Source of the DNA: Symsagittifera roscoffensis | Lineage: Eukaryota; Xenacoelomorpha; Acoela; Convolutidae | Length of the DNA: 64,000 bases | Reading direction: 5' to 3' | Assembly: GCF_963678635.1 (NCBI RefSeq) | Contig: NW_026970891.1 | Span: forward strand, 1 to 64,000 | Part shown: in pieces, positions 1 to 11,444 of the stretch | Layout of the letters: each line of letters begins with the position of its first letter | Numbering within the stretch: the stretch's first letter is position 1 | Made by a program: the position numbers and the translations under genes | Notes under the pieces: model-generated | Told to the model about the DNA's origin: nothing | Seen by the model: only the letters and a program-made list of their open reading frames with translations | Database searches by the model: none

Positions 1-521
1 ATTGAAATCAGCATAACGCTTCACAGCTTCTGCTCTCGACCAAAACAGTAGTCTTACGTAAAACAAAAGAAAGCAAAGATAAAAGGCTTCAAACGTTTTA
101 TGTTGGAAGAAGTTTTTAACTATGATCATTTTTTGATGTTTTTTAGTTAATTTATTGTTCACTTATTTTAATTTAGAGGTTATCAAGGAATTATGATTCA
201 TTTAAATTGCAGCTTTATTCTCAAAAAAATTAAGCAAGAAGTACTTTCAGTCTCTGATGATTGACGGATGGTTAATTTTCCGATGTTTAATATCAATCAC
301 ATTCGATTAATGATTGCAGAGTTATCTCTCTAAATTTATGAGAAAAAAATAGTTGAACTTGCTACTCATTCAGTTCCTTATTGTACGGCTGTCAACCATT
401 TTGTTGAATTTTGAACTAAATGCTTTGATCAATTCAGCTTACCTCCCCATAATGTCAAATTTAGCTCTACCCTCGTCTGTAAAAAAGCTGTGTAAAAAAA
501 TAACGATAATAATGAAGAATT
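1..521. other. Left flank of the LTR element, no recognisable gene
   Basis: AT-rich sequence with only short incidental reading frames. It abuts the 5' LTR at 522. The last bases before the LTR (ending GAATT) match neither the bases after the 3' LTR (CTACT) nor the paralogous uninterrupted Maverick gene near 22200, so this flank does not look like the other half of the 3' insertion site. Confidence 0.6.
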
Positions 522-929
522 TGGAACCTGATCTAAACTACATTTTATGATTGGATAAATTAAATGTTTTACCAATGTAAAGTATTTAATATTAACCAAT
601 CATGATCCATCTGACTAACAACCCACTTATTTGTAAGTGCTGAAGTTACTTGTAATTTCAGCACCAGAGAGATTTGAATTTAACTTAGAAATTAGTTGGA
701 CTCTCCCGAGCACTTCAGCAGCCGCAATAAACCAGTATACCCTAGATCTATTGAGCCTAGCAGAGACTAGTTAAACAACCTGAGACTAGATAGTATAAGA
801 GTAAGATTAGGATCGGTATTAGACTAAGAAGTTGCACGAATCTATCCGGCCGAAAATAAGATAGCGTGACGAGCAGACGGTGTACCCTATCCGAAATTAC
901 TCTATGAGTTACACTTCGGTCCTAACTCA
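522..929 (+). repeat. 5' LTR
   Basis: A 408 bp terminal repeat beginning TGGAACCTG and ending CCTAACTCA, so it has the canonical TG...CA ends. It reads identically to 19027-19434. An AATAAA polyadenylation-type signal lies at 726-731. I cannot place the U3/R/U5 borders or a convincing TATA box. Confidence 0.95.
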
Positions 930-931
930 TC

Positions 932-949
932 TGGTGCGACCATAAGTCT
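932..949 (+). other. Primer-binding site
   Basis: Two bases after the LTR, the sequence TGGTGCGACCATAAGTCT starts with TGG, as expected for a site complementary to a tRNA 3' CCA end. The primer tRNA would end in ...TGGTCGCACCA; I do not recognise which tRNA this is. Position and TGG start are typical of Ty3/Gypsy elements. Confidence 0.7.
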
Positions 950-2185
950 CGAACAAGACCTTAATAGATTAGAATTAACCAAAATAGATTAGAAATTAGA
1001 CAAAAACATTTACAAAATGTTATACGACAATAATTTAATCGAAATGTCTCTACGACTCAATAGATCAGAGCCAATATTCCGAACCATAACAGAACTACCC
1101 GGAATTGGAAGAAGACCTCGAACCAAAGACGACATACGACAAAGTAGAAACTTGCCGTATAGTTATATGATAGTTCGGCAAAAGCCAGAACAAACTTTTA
1201 TATTTCGAATACTACTTGCAATGAATTTAGATTTCCATTTGCAAACATAAAACCTTGAAGTTACTCTTCAAAATCATTTCAGGCGCTAAACAAAATTAAT
1301 ATTATACAATAACGATTGATAAAAAGATCTAAGATCGTTTTCCTAAAACTCTGCAGTAATATACAAAATATGTTTGAAAAATATTTATTGAAAAATAAAA
1401 ATAAAAATTAGTAGCATGACAATAAATGGTTAGTAATCATAAATCATCCTGTTGATTCCAGCTCCATCACCTAAAACATAACAACAATTATAAACCAACT
1501 AACATCATCAAAACACTAAATCTTTCCTTTACACACATTTAAAATTTTATTAAAACTTAAATTCACTTAATTTTAAAACCAGATCATCAAGGCTTATCCT
1601 TGGATCTTAAATCATTTTCTACTTAATTAAATCTCAAATTTGATCATCAAGGCTTATCCTTGGATCAAACAGAACAACTTTGTTCTCCCCCACCCACTTA
1701 ATTAGTGTCTAACGACCTCAAACGTCGATTCACTACCCAACCCTTTCTAAAGACCCAAGACTAATAGAAATTTTTTAAACAAAACTAATCATTCAAATTA
1801 GGATAAACAGTGAAGAACTTCGGTTATTCATCCTTCACTTGACCCCCCCTCTTACCAGACCCAGGATAAATCTTAGACTTAGTAAGTTTAAAATAGTATC
1901 TAACGAACTACTCGCGTTCTAATTATACCTGAACCTTGTGGATCGATTTACTATTCTCCAACCCTTGAACACAATCACTACCCCTAAGTAAGATTAAGTA
2001 AGTTAACACCTTAACTTATACTAGCCACGAGAAAGTAAAAAATCATTCTTCGGAATCGATATACTTTTCTCTCCAACCCTGAACAAATAGACCCAGGTTA
2101 AGCTAACCAAAAAATCGTAAGAACTAACAGTTTAGGAAAAATAGAAATCATTTAACAACCTTTTGCATCCGTCATTCTAAACCTT
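950..2185 (+). other. Long 5' leader of the retroelement
   Basis: About 1.25 kb separates the primer-binding site from the first long ORF. It contains a 77-codon ATG frame at 1017-1250 with no recognised domain, which could be a leader exon, an upstream ORF or chance. It also contains a duplicated hairpin-capable 25-mer (1582-1606 and 1642-1666). Leaders of this kind usually carry packaging and dimerisation signals. Confidence 0.55.
1582..1666 (+). repeat. Two copies of a 25 bp hairpin-forming repeat in the leader
   Basis: The same 25 bases occur at 1582-1606 and 1642-1666. Each begins GATC, contains AAGG-CTTAT-CCTT and ends GATC, so it can fold with AAGG/CCTT and the outer GATC blocks paired. 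Two identical short stem-loops in a retroelement leader are reasonable candidates for RNA packaging or dimerisation elements; that role is inference. Confidence 0.6.
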
Positions 2186-2653
2186 ATGTCATTTAAAAAC
2201 CTAGGAAATAAACAAACAATCGTTTTACACAATTGTGAAATAGATAACAAAAAATACGACCTTGTAATCACACCTCATACACAAACAGTTGGATACATTC
2301 GAACAAAACGACAAACACTAAAGAGAAAAATAATAACTAAACAAAGACAAATAACACGAAAAAGATTTTCAAAAAATCGAAACGCATTTTCAGAATCAGA
2401 AACCAACAGTTTAGACGAACTTTACAAACTAAAAGAATCAATAGATAAAAATTGCCCAATTCACGATCAATTATATTTCTCTGACTCAGAAACAACTTCA
2501 AATTCATCACAAAGAGGAAAAAGAAGAATAAAAAAGCAGTACAAACACAAACCAGTACATTTATACAATTGGAATCAACCAATTAGACACATTAATAATT
2601 ATATATTAACAGTCATCGAACGAAAAAATGAGCTCAACGCACACCCCAGGTGA
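2186..2653 (+). CDS. Small basic ORF upstream of gag-pol (155 aa)
   Basis: An intact ATG-initiated 155-codon frame, and the first long frame in the element. It is strongly basic: residues about 38-60 hold the Lys/Arg cluster around TKRQTLKRKI and KRFSKNR, and another cluster near residue 112 contains GKRRIKKQYKHK. A short acidic/serine stretch lies between them. No signal peptide, membrane segment or known domain is visible. The 3' end overlaps the Gag-Pol start by 26 nt (2628-2653) in another frame, so Gag-Pol might be reached by leaky scanning, reinitiation or splicing. The composition would suit an RNA-binding or nuclear-targeted accessory protein, but I do not recognise a family. Confidence 0.65.
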   Translation: MSFKNLGNKQTIVLHNCEIDNKKYDLVITPHTQTVGYIRTKRQTLKRKIITKQRQITRKRFSKNRNAFSESETNSLDELYKLKESIDKNCPIHDQLYFSDSETTSNSSQRGKRRIKKQYKHKPVHLYNWNQPIRHINNYILTVIERKNELNAHPR

Positions 2654-5600
2654 AGAAAGTCCAGATGATGATGAAATCTTTCCTTTTATAGTAGACGCAG
2701 ATACTGATAGAGGACAACACATATTTTGTCAAAATTTACTCGTAAATTTATTTGAACCCGGAATCAGTCCATGTAAAACAGAGTTCCCCGATGTAAAAAT
2801 CAAAAGACAAATCATAGATCACTATCTAAAAGATATATGCAACATAACACAACAGTATGGAATCTACTCCATAGAATTTACCTCACCAAACCATAATAAT
2901 AGAAAATATACAATTCAAACAGACGACCTTGATTTAGAATTTTCAAAAGTTTTTTCAGAATATATAAAAAGCATCCAATATCATAACTCACAAAGAGCAA
3001 ACTCCATATTCACCAATGAAGTTTTCGCAATAATATATAGTTATATTTCGATATTAGAAAACGAAATCCCAATAACAAATGTCTCACCGACAGAAACATC
3101 TAAACATTTGAAAGTACGACATGAAATCACACTACTCTCTAGTTATTTAAACATCATTAAAGAAAATTTCACGAAAGACGACGTTTCACAACATACAAAA
3201 CACGATCTACAAAAAATTTTGGCATGGTTCATAATAGATTATTTCACACACAATATTGATTTAATTGCACAAGCAAGAAAAAATTTTAGACCCCAAAACT
3301 CGAACGATGATACCGCTATCACAGAACAATCAGATTATGTTTGGGACCCCGAATGGTCTCATCCCGCATTTATAAGCTTTCCACAATCAATCTCAAGTCA
3401 AGCAATAGGTACAATATCTTACATAAGAGATTATGTAAGAGTAATACCATTAACAATTGATGCAACACCATTAAACTATAATACATTTTTGCCCGATACA
3501 CCAAATAATAGTTTAAACTCTACAGTTATACACAATGAAAACCTCAATGGAACTAGGAATCTTACTCAACAAGATATCCAGACACCATCACACTTCATTG
3601 AAGAAATTGTACACACAACAACTACACAACAAAGTATTTCACCAATACGCCCAAATTTAACAACACCAAGAAATGCAAATCCTTCACAAACACAGGTAAC
3701 CTTACAATCAACCGTTAAACCTTCGGTTGCCCCTAAATATTCACATATGGATTACCAAACATACAGACCCATGACAATACCATCAAAAACACGCAAAACA
3801 TTCACTAGAAACAACTTTGCAGACCATAATTATAATTATACACATCCATCAAAAACATATAATCAACCACAAAGAAATTTTAACCAATATACAAGATCTC
3901 GAAATTGGGATAACCCAATGGCCCAACCTAATTCAACAAATTTCCAAACAAATCCTCCACAGGATCACAGTGAAAATTACCCATTTTTTCAACAAAATAA
4001 AAATAAAAAACAGACATCTTATCAAATGGATTATTTATCCTCAGATGATGATTTCTTACAACCAGATATATTTGCACCAAATACTCAAGAATATCGTAGA
4101 CAAGGAATACAGAAAACACGTACAAATCATAGAAATTTTTCTCCACAACCAATAGATGCACAACATCAACAACCAATTCAACAACAAAATCTAATTAATA
4201 CACAATCTTTTCAACCAATTCAACAACAAAATCCAATGACTGCACACTCGTATCAAGCATCACAAATGCAAAATGAAATACCACTCCCATATTATCTCCA
4301 ACAACATGAAATAACAAGAAACCAACTTTCAAATTTTTCTCAAATGCCAAATGCAGCAGAATCATTACAAATGACAATGAATCCATACCTTATGGGTGGA
4401 TCATCAATAACATCAAACAAACCTTTAATGGTTTTCACAGGAACAGACCCTGAATACTCTGTAGAAGATTATTTAAATGCAGTAACAGCAAACCTGATTT
4501 TAAATATTGGACCTGAACCAATTAATACGCCACTACATCAAAACTGGATACATCGACGCACAGCGTTAATACAAACAACCTTAGATGGCGCAGCCCAAAA
4601 ATGGTTTTCAGTACTACCTCTAGAAATAAAATCAAACTGGAAAAGGTTTACACAGGAATTTTCAAAATTGTTTGACTCCGAAAGAAACAAACAACAACAA
4701 AGAGTTTTATGTAATGAAATTCGCAGATTACCAAACGAAACCATCAAGCAAATAGCAGTACGAATCGAAACACTAGTTCGAAAAGCATATTCATTAAATA
4801 CACATGACTATAAAAACACAAAGATGACAGAAATCTTAATGATGACCTTAACACCACAATTAAGGAAAATAGCAATAAAAAAGAGAGCATCCCATCCTTC
4901 TTCAATTCGAGAACCCGATTTAGATTTTCGAAAACTAGTAGACAAATTAGAACAAGCAGAAATCACGATGAAACTAGAAGAAACGGAAAATCTGAAATTA
5001 CAATACGTTAATAGAATTGAAACGACTCCCACTAATATTAATAATATACAGGAATCAGAGACAGACCTCGTTGAAAAAATCACTGAAATACTCAATATTT
5101 ACGAAAAGAACCCGAACTTTAAAGGCAAACCATCTTTCAAAAAATGGTGTAATTATTGCCGACGATACGGACATAGTATTTCCGAATGTAGACAAAAACA
5201 GCAAGACAATCAAAATAAACCTCAAAAATATAAAGAACCAAATAAATCATTCTATCAATACATGAAAAAAGATCAAAATCTACCGAACAAAACAGTCCAC
5301 AGCAATAACAGTTCAGGAAAACCACTCCCGAACAATACAAACTATACAAGAAATCAATCACCATATAACTCAAGTTATAGAGGAAGATCACCAGAACGAA
5401 GAAACACGAATAATTCATCACAAAATCACTACAATAGACCAAATAGTCGAAATAACTACTCCAGATCAAATTCAAATACACAACGATTTGTTTCTAGATC
5501 TAATTCCCAATCAAGAAATAACTACTATCCAAACAACCAATCACGAAATTCATCATACAATAGGAATAGAAACTACTCCTATAATCGAAATAGAAGTTAT

Positions 5601-8600
5601 TCAAACAACCGAAACCAGAATTACCCGAACAATCGATCAAGGAATAACTCATATAATAGATCGAACTATAACAGACCAAACAATAATTACCAAAACAGAT
5701 CACGAAATAATTCACAAAATCGACACTCAAGTTATAATAATCGTTATAGAAATTATTCCCAATCACCACACCGGAATAATAATAACTATAATAATTCTAA
5801 TAATCGCCACAGAAGTAGTACACCTAAACATCAAAGACAAATCAATCAAGTACAGTCAAATCCAGAAACAACATCAGACCCTCCAGGTATTGATGACACA
5901 GTAACTGATACGTTACAACTCAATCAAATAAACTGTACATCATCAGATTCAGAAAGTGATACTGAAAACACTCTTTCTATCAATATGATAAAAGTCGAAA
6001 ATGACTATGAATCTGTCATATATGAACAACCCTTTCCATCACACATATATGAAAATCAATCAGAATTTCTTCAAAATTATTACACTACACCCATAAATTC
6101 CACACCAACGACGCAAGAAACAAACGAGATTAACACTACAAATCAAACCAATAAAAATACCAAAACAAAATGCTTGAATACAAACCATATTTATCAAAAT
6201 ATACAAAAAGAACAACCCAAAGAAAAAATTTGGACAATACCATTTCTCTTAGAAAGCCCAAGAAATAAAGAATTTCAACCACCAGACCTTGAAATAGATT
6301 TTTTAATTGATTCAGGAGCAGAATCAAACATAATAAACATCCCCACATGGAATGAAATAAAAACTTTACACCCAAAGCTAACACCTCTTGAAACCTCCAG
6401 TAAGTTAGCAACAGCACAAGGATCAACATTGATAAACTACGGAAAAATCCAATTATTTCTCCTCCCCACCAGAACAATGGAACAAAGCAAAATTTTAAAT
6501 AAGCCATTTAAACAAATATTCCATATCACTGACATTAAATATAATATCATTGGAATACCATTTATTTCGAAGTACATACCAACAATTAACATACTAAATA
6601 GTAAAATATTAATCAAAGATAAATATACAAAAACAAAAGAAACATCCTTAACATTTTTTCAAAGATTAAATAAACAACCACCATTCTTTTCAAAATTCTA
6701 CCCGATATTTAACAAACAAAGAAAACACCTAGAACCACTATCAGGAAATATCTATAATTTTTCAATCAAACAAGTTCACCAATATGATAAAGAACAAAAC
6801 AAACAAAAATTTTATATGTCAGAATTTGAATTCAAACCTATTCACAAATTTTTCAAAATCACAATCTCATCCATAAAATATTTGAAAAATTCGAATTCCG
6901 ATATCATTTCCTTACATGTCTATAATAACACACCTTACCAAGTAACATTACCTTTAGGACTTTTAGGATATTGTGAAACCAACGCTACAATATCACCAAT
7001 ACACGAAAAAGCCTATCGCGTAAATAATATACTCCAATTACTAGATATTTGCCAATCTACAATTCTTAATGAAGAATTATCTATAAATAATATAATAAGT
7101 AACGAAAACAGAAATACGGATTATTTCACAAAAACTCCATATTTCAAACCTACATTCAACATAAGTAACTACACAGAGGACCAACAGAAATTTTTAACAA
7201 TGTTTAATTTCCAACATTCACAAATAACACAAGACGAATTCGAAAAATTAGCCAAACAGCTAATTAAATATTCATCAGTCTATGCAACATCAAAATTCGA
7301 TGTTGGGAAAATCAGTTCATCACTACATCTCCCGTTAAAACCAGACGCAGTTTTCAAAAAACAGAGAGCAAGTAAAGTACCAATTCACTTACATGATAAA
7401 GTAAACAGATTACTCGATATTTTAGAACAATACAACATTATATCACCAGTAAACAAAGAAGAACAACCAAAAGGCAACACATTTATCAACCCCGTTATCA
7501 TTCTAGCTAAAGGAGAATCATTAAAAATCGTTCTCGATGCTAGATACCTCAATTCACTTATAGATGAATCAAAATGTAATTGGCCCATTGAACCAATACA
7601 AGTTATTTTAACAAAAATAAACGGCAAATACTTTACAACCGCCGATATGAATAGTGCATACAATCAAATGCCACTAGATGAACAATCACGACGTTTAACA
7701 CAATTTGTTATCGGAAACCAACAATATGAATTCAACCGCTTATTCTATGGAATATCCATAGGACCAGCAGCATTTTCAGCTTTTATGAGCAAAATTTTTA
7801 GACCACTAATACTCAAGAAAAACGCAATCACCTATTTAGACGATGTTTTTATGCAATCACAAACAAAAGACGAGATGTTCAATGTTTTAGAAAAATATCA
7901 CCAAATACTTCAGAACGAAAATCTGAAGGCCGCCCCCGATAAATCACACTTCTTTTTGACAAGAGTTAAATTCTTAGGACATAATATAGAAAGAAAAACA
8001 ATCACTCCATTGAAATCACGCATTGACGCTATTCAAAAACTTCAACCACCAACAAATAAAAAGAAAATCCAAGAATTTCTTGGAATGTTAAACTTTTTAA
8101 GTAAATATGTTTATAAAATGCAATTATATCTACGACCATTTTATAACATCCTTAGACAACAAAATAATTTTGAATGGAACACAGAACATCAAACACGATT
8201 TGAAGAAATAAAGAAACTTTTAACTGAACAAATTTCAAACACAATTCCAGATTCAAATCAACCATTTTATGCAATGTGCGATGCTTCGAACTTTGGCATC
8301 GGTGCAGCACTATTACAATCACATAATGGTACAAATAAGATGAACCTCATATCAGCAAATTCTCGATTATTCACTCAAGCAGAGCTACGACTCTCCACTC
8401 TAATGAGAGAATGTACAGCCATAATATATACACTGACAGAATATGAATTTCTGATACTTGGATCAAAACATCCAACAGTTCTATTCACAGACCATAAACC
8501 AATCATCTTTCTCTTTACACAAAAATCTAACCCAAACCACCGAGTTTACAGATTTCAACTAATTCTAATGAAATTTCCAAACTTACATATAGTTTGGACT

Positions 8601-10847
8601 GCAGGAAAAAATCTTGCATTACCAGACACCTTAAGTCGAAATACACCACCTGAATTACTTACACGAAAAACAACAGTTGAAATACCCAAAAACATAAAAT
8701 TCTACCTTGCAGAAAACGAAACATCACCCCGATTGGAATGCAAATATGCAGTAAAAACTGATATTGAACAATCACAAATAAATAATTTACAACATTTCCC
8801 ACTTTATTTAGATTGTCAAAATAATCATTATGAAGTTGATCTACTTGGAACATCAACTTTCAAACCAATCCCATATTCTCAATGGATAAAAAATAACACC
8901 CAACAAAAACGAACAAAACAACACCCGCCTAAAAAAGACCATTTTCCACTAATTGAAAAAGAAGATTTAACTGATAAAATAAATTTATCAGGACCACAAA
9001 CAAATGATTCAAAATACACAATAAATCAAGTTTTTGACCTTCACGACCCACTTGATACAATACCCTTATCTAAATTCGAAATTGAAAACATTTTTCTCCC
9101 TCCAACAGAAACGATTACAATTTCAACACTGAAACAATATCAAAATCTTGACCCGATAATTAGACAACTAAAATCATGGCACAAATATAAAACTAAACCT
9201 GTCAAGGCAGATTCAACCATTCTAGGAAACAAAACACTCCTCCGATACTTTCGCAAGTTTAACAACACAACCATTAACGAAAATACAGACCTTTTAGAGT
9301 ATAACCTGAATGAATCTACAGTTCCATGTCTCCCTATAAGTATGATTCTTATAGCTTTTAATATTTCACATACACAAAATATTAAAGGACACTCTGGATC
9401 AGAAAAAACATATTCAAACTTTATACAAAATTTTTACTTCCCAAATGCACCAATTTGGATAAAAGTACTATGCAATGATTGTATAGTATGTCAACTAAAT
9501 AAACCTTACCCAAATCAAAAACAAATAGCACAAAAACAAGATTTTAAAGGACAAAGCTTGTACTTCAACCATCGTATCTCATTTGATACCAAAGGACCAA
9601 TTTCACCCTCATCAGAAGGAAACTCCTACATTATGGTAATTGTTGACGCATTTACACATTATGTAGCACTTAACCCAGTACCACATTGTAACGCTTATTA
9701 CGCTTACACAACACTCTATGAACACTGGATAGCAAAATTCGGACTACCAGAAATTTTAGTCACAGACAACGGTACAGAATTCATAAATAATGAAATTATC
9801 ACACTATGTCATTTATACAACATTAAACACAAACCACGTACATCTCATGCACCTTGGACAAACGGCTTAGTCGAAGGTATGAACCGTTCATTACAAGAAT
9901 ATCTTAGATGTATCATCAACGGAAATGATACAAAATATACCGAATGGTCAGCAGATGTAAAATTATTTCCCTTAGCGTATAATTCACAAATTACGACAAC
10001 TTTAGGAATGTCACCATACGAAATGGTTTTTAACCAAAAGCCACGCAAACCAATAATGTTTACAGCAAATTCTCATAAAAACGCACAAGGTTATTGTCAA
10101 CCAAATAAAGACTCAATTTGTTATAACCTACCTTTACATACACACGATGAAGATCATTTTCATCACCCACAAATTCTTAAACTAGCCTCCGGTACACACA
10201 CCGAATGGATTCTAAATAGAGATAAAAAACACAATGAAATTTATCAAAAAATAACAAAAAAGTTATTACAAAGACAAAACATTAATGAACAAATCAATTC
10301 ACGTTTTACACCAGCCTCCGAATTAAAAATTGGTACATTTGTTTTAATACCTAATTTTAATACTCAAAAAGGAATTTCTAAAAAATTACAACCCCTTCGA
10401 AAAGGACCATACCAAATAATTGCAAAACCCACTGATGTCACATATAAAATTACCGACTCAAACAAAAAAGAAATCGTTCAACATCGAAACAACCTATTAC
10501 CTTATTACCCAAAAGAATACGCACTCCGCGAATTAACTCAATTATATTCTTTCACAGGATTAAAAATCATTCAAAACGAACCACATCTGAAAAACACAGA
10601 ACAAAATGATAACCCCACCGAAAATCAAAACACAAAACTAATCGCCACCAAAAACAATACACAAAACCATAAAGAATCCCCAAAACAAAGAAAAAATAGA
10701 AAAATGACCGAACAAATAATACCCCAAGAACAAATCGACAAATCAGAAAATAGAAAAACAACAAGACTCCGAAATCAACCACGTAAAAACTATAAAATAT
10801 TCATCCCCCAATCTAAAATTTTAAAGAAAGTAGAATTTCAAAAGTAA
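2628..10847 (+). CDS. gag-pol: Gag-Pol polyprotein, Ty3/Gypsy type (2739 aa)
   Basis: One uninterrupted frame fuses Gag and Pol, with no frameshift or stop between them. Gag has a long N-terminal region, a Gln-rich linker, a retrotransposon-gag domain at about 598-790, and a CX2CX4HX4C zinc knuckle at 841-854. An Asn/Arg/Ser-rich tract follows at about 920-1070. The aspartic protease has DSG at 1228. In reverse transcriptase the first catalytic Asp is 1673 and YLDD is 1736-1739. RNase H starts with the Asp of CDAS at 1885. Integrase has an HHCC-type finger (H2248, H2255, C2282/2285/2288), the catalytic triad D2320, D2380, E2416 (35 residues between the last two), and a GPY module at about 2593. 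All inspected catalytic residues are present, so the enzyme set looks intact. The protein starts Met-Ser, so it lacks an N-myristoylation signal. Confidence 0.96.
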   Translation: MSSTHTPGEESPDDDEIFPFIVDADTDRGQHIFCQNLLVNLFEPGISPCKTEFPDVKIKRQIIDHYLKDICNITQQYGIYSIEFTSPNHNNRKYTIQTDDLDLEFSKVFSEYIKSIQYHNSQRANSIFTNEVFAIIYSYISILENEIPITNVSPTETSKHLKVRHEITLLSSYLNIIKENFTKDDVSQHTKHDLQKILAWFIIDYFTHNIDLIAQARKNFRPQNSNDDTAITEQSDYVWDPEWSHPAFISFPQSISSQAIGTISYIRDYVRVIPLTIDATPLNYNTFLPDTPNNSLNSTVIHNENLNGTRNLTQQDIQTPSHFIEEIVHTTTTQQSISPIRPNLTTPRNANPSQTQVTLQSTVKPSVAPKYSHMDYQTYRPMTIPSKTRKTFTRNNFADHNYNYTHPSKTYNQPQRNFNQYTRSRNWDNPMAQPNSTNFQTNPPQDHSENYPFFQQNKNKKQTSYQMDYLSSDDDFLQPDIFAPNTQEYRRQGIQKTRTNHRNFSPQPIDAQHQQPIQQQNLINTQSFQPIQQQNPMTAHSYQASQMQNEIPLPYYLQQHEITRNQLSNFSQMPNAAESLQMTMNPYLMGGSSITSNKPLMVFTGTDPEYSVEDYLNAVTANLILNIGPEPINTPLHQNWIHRRTALIQTTLDGAAQKWFSVLPLEIKSNWKRFTQEFSKLFDSERNKQQQRVLCNEIRRLPNETIKQIAVRIETLVRKAYSLNTHDYKNTKMTEILMMTLTPQLRKIAIKKRASHPSSIREPDLDFRKLVDKLEQAEITMKLEETENLKLQYVNRIETTPTNINNIQESETDLVEKITEILNIYEKNPNFKGKPSFKKWCNYCRRYGHSISECRQKQQDNQNKPQKYKEPNKSFYQYMKKDQNLPNKTVHSNNSSGKPLPNNTNYTRNQSPYNSSYRGRSPERRNTNNSSQNHYNRPNSRNNYSRSNSNTQRFVSRSNSQSRNNYYPNNQSRNSSYNRNRNYSYNRNRSYSNNRNQNYPNNRSRNNSYNRSNYNRPNNNYQNRSRNNSQNRHSSYNNRYRNYSQSPHRNNNNYNNSNNRHRSSTPKHQRQINQVQSNPETTSDPPGIDDTVTDTLQLNQINCTSSDSESDTENTLSINMIKVENDYESVIYEQPFPSHIYENQSEFLQNYYTTPINSTPTTQETNEINTTNQTNKNTKTKCLNTNHIYQNIQKEQPKEKIWTIPFLLESPRNKEFQPPDLEIDFLIDSGAESNIINIPTWNEIKTLHPKLTPLETSSKLATAQGSTLINYGKIQLFLLPTRTMEQSKILNKPFKQIFHITDIKYNIIGIPFISKYIPTINILNSKILIKDKYTKTKETSLTFFQRLNKQPPFFSKFYPIFNKQRKHLEPLSGNIYNFSIKQVHQYDKEQNKQKFYMSEFEFKPIHKFFKITISSIKYLKNSNSDIISLHVYNNTPYQVTLPLGLLGYCETNATISPIHEKAYRVNNILQLLDICQSTILNEELSINNIISNENRNTDYFTKTPYFKPTFNISNYTEDQQKFLTMFNFQHSQITQDEFEKLAKQLIKYSSVYATSKFDVGKISSSLHLPLKPDAVFKKQRASKVPIHLHDKVNRLLDILEQYNIISPVNKEEQPKGNTFINPVIILAKGESLKIVLDARYLNSLIDESKCNWPIEPIQVILTKINGKYFTTADMNSAYNQMPLDEQSRRLTQFVIGNQQYEFNRLFYGISIGPAAFSAFMSKIFRPLILKKNAITYLDDVFMQSQTKDEMFNVLEKYHQILQNENLKAAPDKSHFFLTRVKFLGHNIERKTITPLKSRIDAIQKLQPPTNKKKIQEFLGMLNFLSKYVYKMQLYLRPFYNILRQQNNFEWNTEHQTRFEEIKKLLTEQISNTIPDSNQPFYAMCDASNFGIGAALLQSHNGTNKMNLISANSRLFTQAELRLSTLMRECTAIIYTLTEYEFLILGSKHPTVLFTDHKPIIFLFTQKSNPNHRVYRFQLILMKFPNLHIVWTAGKNLALPDTLSRNTPPELLTRKTTVEIPKNIKFYLAENETSPRLECKYAVKTDIEQSQINNLQHFPLYLDCQNNHYEVDLLGTSTFKPIPYSQWIKNNTQQKRTKQHPPKKDHFPLIEKEDLTDKINLSGPQTNDSKYTINQVFDLHDPLDTIPLSKFEIENIFLPPTETITISTLKQYQNLDPIIRQLKSWHKYKTKPVKADSTILGNKTLLRYFRKFNNTTINENTDLLEYNLNESTVPCLPISMILIAFNISHTQNIKGHSGSEKTYSNFIQNFYFPNAPIWIKVLCNDCIVCQLNKPYPNQKQIAQKQDFKGQSLYFNHRISFDTKGPISPSSEGNSYIMVIVDAFTHYVALNPVPHCNAYYAYTTLYEHWIAKFGLPEILVTDNGTEFINNEIITLCHLYNIKHKPRTSHAPWTNGLVEGMNRSLQEYLRCIINGNDTKYTEWSADVKLFPLAYNSQITTTLGMSPYEMVFNQKPRKPIMFTANSHKNAQGYCQPNKDSICYNLPLHTHDEDHFHHPQILKLASGTHTEWILNRDKKHNEIYQKITKKLLQRQNINEQINSRFTPASELKIGTFVLIPNFNTQKGISKKLQPLRKGPYQIIAKPTDVTYKITDSNKKEIVQHRNNLLPYYPKEYALRELTQLYSFTGLKIIQNEPHLKNTEQNDNPTENQNTKLIATKNNTQNHKESPKQRKNRKMTEQIIPQEQIDKSENRKTTRLRNQPRKNYKIFIPQSKILKKVEFQK

Positions 10848-11444
10848 TTTTAACATTTGCTTCACAATCTTGAAACCTCCGAAACATTTTTCATTTACAT
10901 TTTTCAAAATAACATGCTGACAAGTACGTAATAATTCTAGTTCAAAATAGACCAATTAGATTCATCCAATCCGTCACTTTCTCTAACTCAAACTAAGACC
11001 AATTAGACGAATCATATAGAACTCCAGGCACATCTATAACTATAACTTTACGACCTCCAGGTCAAAAATAAGCAAACCACTCCAACTTGACAACTAAAAT
11101 AAATATCACCATAATACCGTACCCCTCCCTTATCTAATAACCCAAAGATCAACAATATTTCCCCAACTCAGACCACGAATACCCCCAAAGCAAATTTGTT
11201 AAATTAGCCTAAAGTAACAAAATGAACATTTTAATTAGCCTAAAGTATAAAAATCTCACCATACCCCGGATCATTTGACAAACAAAAATAAAGAAAAAGA
11301 CGACCTCCCAGTCACCATAAAAATTGCCCCCAACAATTTTTTACAAAACTCAACCCACTTGTCAAAAAACTAATAAATAATCCGACCACACTAGAAAATC
11401 GCCTCAAACAGCAAAAAATATTCGACCAAGAGATCATTTCTTAA
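10848..11444 (+). other. Non-coding spacer after pol
   Basis: About 600 bp without a long frame. It contains short direct repeats: GACCAATTAGA occurs twice near 10950-11010, and ATTAGCCTAAAGTA occurs near 11203 and 11235. It could hold splice acceptors or RNA signals for the downstream ORFs, but I cannot identify a site confidently. Confidence 0.45.

Noticed and set aside
1017-1250. 77-codon ORF in the retroelement leader as a real gene
   Set aside because: ATG-initiated, but no domain, no overlap with the next ORF and an ordinary chance length. Kept only as part of the leader description.
3817-5904. Several 80-140-codon frames inside gag-pol on both strands
   Set aside because: Shadow frames of a strongly biased A-rich coding region; Ile-rich or Tyr/Phe-rich composition follows from the bias.
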